Source: an uncultured Bdellovibrionales bacterium
GTDB taxonomy: Bacteria; Bdellovibrionota; Bdellovibrionia; Bdellovibrionales; Bdellovibrionaceae
Reading direction: 5' to 3'
Length of the DNA stretch: 64,000 bases
Assembly (NCBI GenBank): GCA_903926205.1
Contig: CAIYID010000003.1
Span: 1 to 64,000 of the forward strand
Both the position numbers and the translations under genes were made by a program. Shown here one piece after another: positions 16,306 through 24,000 of this stretch (its first letter is position 1; every line of letters begins with the position of its first letter). The notes below the pieces were generated by a model, which was given only the letters and a program-made list of their open reading frames with translations, made no database searches and was not told the origin of the DNA.

Positions 16306-17054
16306 TTCTTTTCTTTTGGTTGATAGTACAAGGTGAAATCAGCATAAATCTTGTCAGGGTTATGAATCAATTGACGATTATTTTCCCAGAGACTTTTCCA
16401 CTCTCGAGAATCCCCATATAGCCATTTTGAAATTTTAACCAAAGTGTCATTTTTCTTGATCAGATATGGTTTTCCATTTTTTTCTATCACTATATATTCA
16501 ACCCCTAAAATAGTTAACATTGTTCCAGGAACAAGAACATTATAATTTTTTATAGTGTCTTTATTAATGTTATAAATCTCTCTCCAGCGATAAACGTTTC
16601 CATATTTTTCAAAAGAAATTTTCATTAACGTGTCGCCGTGCTGGACTTGATAGGAAATTTTCTTCCCTTTTCCAGAGACATTATTATCATTAGGACCTTT
16701 GTCAGAGCTGCCGTCTTTTGCTAATTTTTCTTGGCTGGCGGGGTCGTCGCCATCTTTTATAGTCATTGATTTTTTATCTAGACCAGAGTCCGAAGCACCC
16801 TCAGAAGCAAGATTCCGTGGAGCCACTTCATTTTCGTCCGACATAATATTTGGCGAACGATGAGCTAAACCAGAAGCCAAAGCAACATCGGTAGCAACAT
16901 CAATAGGTACCGGTACTTGATTTTTTGAACTTGAAATGGTTGAGGAGAAAGGTTTATTTTCTGTCAGTTCTGGCGAATCAGACTTCGTTGAAAAAAAAGA
17001 ACAACCCTGAAGTAAAGCTAAGCTGAAGCCAAAGGAAAGCCAAACTTTCTCCAT
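16302..17054 (-). CDS. lipoprotein with two LysM domains
   Basis: This is a 250-residue lipoprotein. The leader MEKVWLSFGFSLALLQGC ends in a lipobox, which is why I chose ATG 17054 rather than an in-frame start at 17096. A Ser/Asp/Lys-rich linker leads to a first LysM (YQVQHGDTLMKISFEKYGN...VLVPGTMLTI) and a second (YLIKKNDTLVKISKWLYGD...). LysM modules bind the GlcNAc of peptidoglycan. Together with the coupled barrel-like protein, it could bridge the wall to the outer membrane. It is the first gene of the operon and is divergent from the long coiled-coil gene across about 230 bases. Confidence 0.85.
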   Translation of the reverse strand: MEKVWLSFGFSLALLQGCSFFSTKSDSPELTENKPFSSTISSSKNQVPVPIDVATDVALASGLAHRSPNIMSDENEVAPRNLASEGASDSGLDKKSMTIKDGDDPASQEKLAKDGSSDKGPNDNNVSGKGKKISYQVQHGDTLMKISFEKYGNVYRWREIYNINKDTIKNYNVLVPGTMLTILGVEYIVIEKNGKPYLIKKNDTLVKISKWLYGDSREWKSLWENNRQLIHNPDKIYADFTLYYQPKEKK

Positions 17055-17282
17055 CGACTTTGCCCAATTTATTTTTATTTTATACTGAGCCCACATATCA
17101 TTGCCTCCAAAAAGTGCTTGGGTTGACTTTGGTCATCCCTTTGATCTATCGGCAGGCCAGTAAATTAATGGAATCCTTTTGATAAATCTGGTCTGGGGTC
17201 TAGATTTTTCAATTTCGTCTTTGGTTGTCTCAAGTGTAGAGAAAATGTACCGAAATGATATTAGGCAAAAGGTGGCTATAAT

Positions 17283-20200
17283 ATGGACATTCATAAGCAA
17301 AATATCATCGAAACTAAAGACGTGAATGAAATTGAGACGAACTTACGTACCTATTTTGATAGGTTTAATTCGGAAATTTCAACGTTACAACAAAATTTAA
17401 AAGAGCTTCGTACTCAAAATGAGAGTTTGGCAAAGAAAAATTCAGAAATATCAGAGAAAAATAAAAGCCAAAACGAAAGTTCACTTCTTTTGGAAAATCG
17501 ATTCAGTCATGAAATTTCTTTTTTAAAAGCTGAGACAAACCAAAAAAATGTTCAGCTTGTTGAGTTATCATCAGAACTTGATTCCTTGAGAAAACAATAT
17601 CAGCACGCACTGGAAGTTCGAAAAATTAAAGATCAAAAAGAATTAGCCTTGGCACAAGAGACTGTTCGTTTAGAAGTAGAAATGCAGAAATTGAAAATCG
17701 GTGAGGATCTTCGAATTCAAAAGATCGTTGAAGATAAAAATATAGAAATTGAGGCTAGAAATCAGAACCTAGGACAACTTCAACAAGTATTAGATCAAAC
17801 GGAGAGAGACGCAAAGTCTCGTCAGGAAAAAGTTTTGGAATTAGAGAGTCAAATTGCAATTTTTGTTGCAGAGATTTCAGCGCTTAAGGAGCTCTTCGAA
17901 GAAGGTATCACGAGAGAATCAAAATTAAAAGAGCGACAACAAGACGAAATTAATTCCATTCTTCAGAAAAATGAAAAATCCTTAGCCTCTGTTCGAAAAG
18001 AAATGGAATCTCTTCTGTTAGAGCTTAAGGCAGAGAAATTAAAATCCAGTTTGCGTGATGAAGAGATCAATGAACTTAATACGAAAATATCCAACGAACA
18101 AAAAGCGCTGACACAATTAAAAGAAGATCTTGAAGCGCGTCAAACTGAAATTTTTCAAATGAAGGCAGATCACGAAAGAGAGCTGTTCGGATTAGAAGAT
18201 AGCATGAAAGAGCAAATTCGCATCTTTCAAGAGGATCTTATAAAACAAGAAGAGTGTCAGCGAAAACAGCTCACAGAAAATTTTAAAGAAGAGTTAAAGA
18301 AACAACAGCTCCTTGCAGAAGCAGCAGAACAAAGAGCGTTTGAAAAAGAAATGGAATTAGACCAGCAAAAAACCACTTATGTGACAGAGTTGACAGATTT
18401 AGCTAAAAACTTTGAGGCTGAAAAAAGCGAACTCATTCAAACTGGGCGCCGGTCTTTTGAGCAAATGAAAAACGCTCAAGAAAAAGAACTTTCGGGACTG
18501 GAAAAAAACTTAAAAGAACAAGCTCGTGCATTTCAAAAAAACCTTCAAGAACAAGAACGTCGACAAGAAAGCCTGTATAAGGAACAACTGGCGCAACAAC
18601 AATTTCTTGTCAATGCGGCAGAACAAAAAGTTTCCACAATGGAAATGAATTTAGACCAACAAAAAATGGTTCATGAAACGGCATTGGCTGGTTTAGCCAC
18701 AAAGTTTGAAAGCGAAAAGCTTGATTTGATTTACGCCAGTCGCAGTGAGCTTGAACAGATGAAGGTCACTCATGAAAAGGAACTTGCGGCTCTTGAGTAT
18801 AATTTGAAAGAACAAGCAAGTGCTTTTCAAAAGGAACTTTCTTTAATAGAAAACAGATTAAAAGAACAAGCTCATGTTTTTCAAAAAGAACTCCAGGCGC
18901 AAGAAAAACGACAAAAGGAACAACTCAAGGCTCAACGGACCGAGTTGCAGTCTGTTATTGATAGAGCAGAACAAAATATCGTTAAAAAGGAAGAAGAATT
19001 AAATCGCCAACTGGAAGAAATGACCCTGTTAAAAGCCACTCACGAATCGGTAATAACTAAGCAAAAGTCGGCTTATGAGACAGAGATTACAAAACAAAAA
19101 TTTGTTTATGACACTGAGATTACAAAGCAGAAATCTGCTTACGCTGATGGCGTCAAACAGTTATCTGTTAAGTTTGAAGCTGATAAACTTAATTTGGCTC
19201 GACACACTCAGGCGGAAATAGAGCAATTAAAAACGGATCAGGCGAATGAGCTCAAGGCTCAGCGAACCGAGTTGCAGTTTGCTATTGATAGAGCAGAACA
19301 AAATATTGTTAAAAAGGAAGCAGAATTAAATCATCAACAGGAAGAGATGACCCTGTTAAAAGCCACTCACGAATCGGAGATCTCTAAGAAAGAGTCGGCT
19401 TATGAGGCAGAGATAACAAAACAAAAATTTGTTTATGAGGCGGAGATAACTAAGCAGAAATCTTCTTACGCCGAAAAAATCAAACAACTTTCTGTAAAAT
19501 TTGAAGCTGATAAGTTTGATTTGGCTCAGAACACTCAGGCGGAAATAGAGCAATTAAAAACGGCTCATGAGAATGAGCTTAAGGATCAGCGCACTAAGTT
19601 ACAGGATGTTATTGATAGAGCAGAACAAAATATCGTTGAAAAGGAAGAAGAATTAAATCGTCAGCATGCTGAAATGACCCTGTTAGTAACGATTCATGAG
19701 GCAGAAATTAATGAGCAAAAGGAGTTTTATTGCAAAGAAATAACTCAGTTAAACTCCGCTCATTCTGCTGATAAAATAAATCAATCTATCAAATTTGAAG
19801 TTGATAAACTTGATTTAACGCAAAAGGTTCGTGCCGAAATTGAGGAATTAAAAACAAGTCATCAAAATGAGCTCAAAGCTGCAGAACAAAGTACCATTGA
19901 AAAAGGCGAGGAACTCAATCGTCAGAAAGCGGCTTATGCCATAGAAGTTACTCAATTAAAAACGACCGCGGCTACAGAGCAAATGAATCTGTCTGTTCGT
20001 TTTGAATCTGAGAAATTTGATCTGATTAAAAATGCCCATTCAGAAATCGAGCAATTGAAAGTTGTTTATGAAAATGATCAAAAAACGACTGAACAAAAAG
20101 TTTCTGAAATGAAAATGGAATTAGATCGACAAAAGGCGGCTCAATTTAAAGAGGTCAATCAATTAAAAGCAACTCATGCGGCTGAGCGAGCAAATTTGTC

Positions 20201-20861
20201 CATTAAATTTGAAGCCGAGAAATTTGATCTGATTCAAAGTATTGATGAATTGAATGCGCAAGTTGCAAATTCTCGTCGGGAACTCGCACAACGTGAAGAA
20301 ACAAATAAAGAGTTAAATACAGTCACGGATCTTCTCACTAAAAAAATCGAAGCACAGCGCCAGGATTTCGAAATAAGAAAATCAGAATTTGGAGCAGATA
20401 AAGCTCAAATGGAAGAGAAAATGAAAGCAATGAGTCAACAAGTAAAAAAAGAGACTCAAGAATTACAGGCTGAATTTGAGCGACTATCCACTCGGGAAAA
20501 ACAGTTAACTCATTATTATCAATTTGTTTCTGAAGAAAAGACGAAGTACCAAAAATCTCTTCAACAGTTAGCTCGTCAGATTGAGTTTGCCGTGACGCTG
20601 CACCCTTTGCAGGATTATATGGCTGTGATCGAGAAAGAGATTTCTAGAGTCGAATGTGAGCTTAAGAAAACTCCAAGCATTTCTCCTCATCGTGCGCAGT
20701 ATGAGAGCATGATTGACCAACTTGTTCAGCAACGAGATTTCATGCGCTCGCTCATTACAAAATCAGAAAAAGCATTATTCCAGCACAAGGAATCGCTTGA
20801 ACGCCTTTCGCGTGGAGCCTTGGGCACCGCCGCGCCACCGCCCCCTCCAATGGAGGGCTAG
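17283..20861 (+). CDS. giant coiled-coil protein, cytoplasmic
   Basis: This 1192-residue protein is almost entirely coiled coil from about residue 10 to 1150, rich in Glu, Lys, Gln and Leu, with no signal peptide and no membrane segment. It therefore probably forms a long cytoplasmic rod or filament. It contains tandem 109-residue repeats (see the repeat feature) and looser earlier repeats around LKEQA--FQKEL. The C-terminal region is less repetitive (LHPLQDYMAVIEKEI) and ends with a GTAAPPPPPMEG tail. A GTGG ribosome-like site lies just before the ATG. It resembles long coiled-coil cytoskeletal or polarity proteins in general texture only, and no specific family was recognised. It is divergent from the LysM operon and lies 200 bases upstream of the giant lipoprotein operon. 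Confidence 0.85.
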   Translation: MDIHKQNIIETKDVNEIETNLRTYFDRFNSEISTLQQNLKELRTQNESLAKKNSEISEKNKSQNESSLLLENRFSHEISFLKAETNQKNVQLVELSSELDSLRKQYQHALEVRKIKDQKELALAQETVRLEVEMQKLKIGEDLRIQKIVEDKNIEIEARNQNLGQLQQVLDQTERDAKSRQEKVLELESQIAIFVAEISALKELFEEGITRESKLKERQQDEINSILQKNEKSLASVRKEMESLLLELKAEKLKSSLRDEEINELNTKISNEQKALTQLKEDLEARQTEIFQMKADHERELFGLEDSMKEQIRIFQEDLIKQEECQRKQLTENFKEELKKQQLLAEAAEQRAFEKEMELDQQKTTYVTELTDLAKNFEAEKSELIQTGRRSFEQMKNAQEKELSGLEKNLKEQARAFQKNLQEQERRQESLYKEQLAQQQFLVNAAEQKVSTMEMNLDQQKMVHETALAGLATKFESEKLDLIYASRSELEQMKVTHEKELAALEYNLKEQASAFQKELSLIENRLKEQAHVFQKELQAQEKRQKEQLKAQRTELQSVIDRAEQNIVKKEEELNRQLEEMTLLKATHESVITKQKSAYETEITKQKFVYDTEITKQKSAYADGVKQLSVKFEADKLNLARHTQAEIEQLKTDQANELKAQRTELQFAIDRAEQNIVKKEAELNHQQEEMTLLKATHESEISKKESAYEAEITKQKFVYEAEITKQKSSYAEKIKQLSVKFEADKFDLAQNTQAEIEQLKTAHENELKDQRTKLQDVIDRAEQNIVEKEEELNRQHAEMTLLVTIHEAEINEQKEFYCKEITQLNSAHSADKINQSIKFEVDKLDLTQKVRAEIEELKTSHQNELKAAEQSTIEKGEELNRQKAAYAIEVTQLKTTAATEQMNLSVRFESEKFDLIKNAHSEIEQLKVVYENDQKTTEQKVSEMKMELDRQKAAQFKEVNQLKATHAAERANLSIKFEAEKFDLIQSIDELNAQVANSRRELAQREETNKELNTVTDLLTKKIEAQRQDFEIRKSEFGADKAQMEEKMKAMSQQVKKETQELQAEFERLSTREKQLTHYYQFVSEEKTKYQKSLQQLARQIEFAVTLHPLQDYMAVIEKEISRVECELKKTPSISPHRAQYESMIDQLVQQRDFMRSLITKSEKALFQHKESLERLSRGALGTAAPPPPPMEG
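18924..19871 (+). repeat. three tandem 109-residue repeats (327 bp) in the coiled coil
   Basis: The unit begins at LK-QRTELQ. Copy 1 starts at 18924, copy 2 at 19251 and copy 3 at 19578; the first two steps are exactly 327 bases. Copy 3 is 294 bases, shorter by 33 bases, which is one 11-residue unit. Inside each of the first two copies an 11-residue motif (ITKQKSAYETE type) is itself repeated about three times. Copies 1 and 2 are very similar at the DNA level, suggesting recent duplication. Confidence 0.85.
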
Positions 20862-20928
20862 TTCAAGATAATCGGTGAAACACTACAAATATTTTACTTA
20901 GGACTCAATAAGAGACAGTACTTGTTGA

Positions 20929-20947
20929 GACCGCCCCAATTGGGGTC
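20929..20947 (+). terminator. possible terminator hairpin after the coiled-coil gene
   Basis: CCCCAATTGGGG at 20934-20945 is a perfect 12-base palindrome and can be extended by alternative GACC/GGTC pairing. It lies 68 bases after the coiled-coil stop. Only a weak T-rich tail (CTTATTTG) follows, so it could equally be an operator before the giant lipoprotein operon, whose start is about 115 bases downstream. Confidence 0.35.
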
Positions 20948-21061
20948 GCTTATTTGTACAAATACATAGGAATCAATACAAAAATTCAAGATTTGTTAAT
21001 TTTTTGCCGATCAAATATGCGATTCAATATGCCTATTGTTGTACGTTATGGAGGGTTTAAC

Positions 21062-24000
21062 GTGAACCATTTATTTATAATGAGTAAAACATCTTTGCTG
21101 TTAGCACTCATGAGTGCGTCCATATTTTTAACGGGCTGTGTTCCGCAAAATGTGGGTCTTGATAAAAACTCCTTAAATCTTAAAACTGTTGCTGGGTCTT
21201 CTTTTCCTGGTTTAACTTCTGCACAAACTATCTCTAATTCGAAAGTGAAATTATCTTGGAATGCGGCGATGGATGCAAGTGTTGTGGCTTATAATATCTA
21301 CGATACGACTTTAATGTTTTCACCGAAATTAATTAAAACGGTTCCGATTCCCGCAACTTCGGCCACCATTCTTAGTTTAAATTCTGATGTCTATTATGCT
21401 TTCCGAGTGCGCGCGGTGGATGCCTTTGGAGGAGAAGACTCGAACGTTCATGATTTGGGGGCCATCCCTTATGGCGGCGTGGTTTCTTCAAGTGTGCAAT
21501 CTGCAACCACAACCATTTTAACTTACAACGATGGTTCAAATGCAGATCTGATCAATGTGTATTGCAAAGTGGGAACAACAGCGGTGACGGAGACTTTGCT
21601 AGCAAGCGTTCCGGCGTCTTCTCCGACGCAAACGACATTAAATAACCTTGTTCCAGGAACGACATACACTTGTCGTGTGGCTTTAGTGATTGGTGGTTTT
21701 GAAGACAATAACACGGTCACGACCACCTTTATTCCTCTGGGTCAGGCAACGCAATTGGTGTTTACAACTCAGCCAACCAGTAGCACGGCGGGAGTGGCTC
21801 TTCCAAGTCAACCGGTGATTGCGATCGAAGATGTGAACGGCAATATTCTTACCGCAGGTCCGGACTCTTCAACATTAATTACTTTAACGATATCAACTTT
21901 TTCACCCTCTTTAGGGACCGTTCGTGGAACAGCGACAGTGACGGCTGTTCATGGGGTCGCCTCTTTTAGTGGTATCAACTTTCAAGAATCTGGAACAAAA
22001 ATTTTAACAGCCACAAAAACAGATACCTCTGGGAGTCTGAATGGTTCTGGTCCATTGACTGCGGATTCAAATAGTTTTGTTATTAGCTCAGGCGCGGTGA
22101 GTGTTACGACTTCCTCTATTGCTATTAGTCCGGCAGTTCCACCCTCGAGTCCTTTGGTCGCAGACGGGAATTCAAGTTATTCCGTCGTGATTACTTTGAA
22201 AGATCAATACAGCAATCCGATTTCAGGAATAAAACCTCAGTTTATTTCAAGCATTTCTGGTGATACTTTAAGTCAGCCGACAACAAATACCGGAGCCAAT
22301 GGTCAAGTGAGTGGTTCCATCAGCACCTTGACAGCGGATGAGTCCGCACCATTTAGAACTTTATCAATTTCTTCTCCTTCCGGCTTATCAAGCTTAACAA
22401 CTTTGGCGCCGTTTCTGCCAGGAACTCCAGCTAAGTTAGGATTTTTCATTCAGCCAACAAATTCTCCTGCGGGTTTAAATGGCATCGCAAATATTCAGTT
22501 AGCCATCGAAGATGTGAATGGCAATGTGATCAACACCGGAACAGAGTCCTCCGGCAGTATCACAATTACGATTGCTTCAAATGTGAATGGAGCCACTTTA
22601 AGTGGTACAACGACAGTCTCTGCAGTTAACGGAATTGCAACCTTTAGTGGTTTAGGAATTGATAAAACAGCGACGGGTTATAAACTTCTAGCCAGTGCCG
22701 GCGGCTACAGTCCGGCTTACAGTAATGCGTTTAATGTGACGGCCGGAGTTCCACAAAAAATTGCAATCACAGGAGCCTCTTCAGTTGTTTCTGGAAGCTG
22801 TAGTTCTTCTATCACAGTTCGGTTGCAAGACAATGGAAATAATCCTTCCAATGCTTTGGCCAGTACGCCGCTCACGATCAGTGGGTTGGGATCGGCAGCA
22901 CTTTATACCAGCGGCGCTTGCACGGGCACTCCGTTGGGTGGAACTTTGACGTTCACAGCGGGAACTAATACAAAAACGATTTATCTAAAAGACTTTGCTG
23001 GTGAGTCTTTGACTTTAACATTGACGGACTCCTCCCATGTTTTAACGACGGGAACTCGAGTGATTCTTGTTAATCCAGATAAAATTAGTTTAACAGCGGC
23101 GATGCCATCACCACCTGCGGTAGCCGGAACTCCGATGTCTGTGGTTGCGGGTGTTTGTTCTCCTCCGATTTTAATTACTCCGACAAGTGAAAATAATGCA
23201 GCAGCCCCTTTGTTTAATATAACAACGGTGGCCGTGACAGGCGTAGCGGGATCAAGTGCGACACTTTATTCTGATTCTTCTTGTACGCAGGTGCTGACGC
23301 CTACGTCGGTTTCTTTGCCAGTGACAGCAGGAGGTCTTTATCCGATTAAAGTTTATTTGAAAGACTCTGTGGCGGAGAGTTTTAATCTGAATGTGAGTGA
23401 TCCTAACGGCATTATGGCAACGACTTCATCAACACAAACGATCACTATTTTACCTTCGAATATTAACTTTACCGGACCTAACAGTGTTGTGGCTGGAAAA
23501 TGTTCTACCGCTTTTAATGTGATTTTAAAGGACGTTGCGGGAAATTCAGTGGTGGCAACTTCGAATACCACTTTAACTATTAATGGTCTTTCGGGCACGC
23601 AAGGAAAATTTTATTCCACCTCTGCTTGCTCTGGCGCGCCGATGACTTCGTCATTAACTGTTCCTGCGAATAGTTCGATGATGACGGTTTATTTTTCTGA
23701 CACGAATGCGGAGGCTCTGAATATTCATATTTCCGATCCTGCGGGTTTAATGGCAAATTCACAGACGATCGCAATTGGAATTTCTCCAGCGGCCTTTTCC
23801 ATCACAGGACCAACTCCGGCAAATTCAGATACGACAGTTTGCGCCGGCCCCTTCACTGTGAGAACAATGGATGGTGCGACTCCAACTCCGAATGTCACGG
23901 CGGCCATTGGTGCTTTGACCGCGAATCTGAATGTCACGGGATATCCGACGGGCTTTTCTTCAGCAGGAACTTTTTATAGCGATAATTCTTGTACGAACAT

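Noticed and set aside
18924-19871. Repeats as a CRISPR array
   Set aside because: Units are 327 bases, in frame and protein-coding, without spacer-repeat structure.
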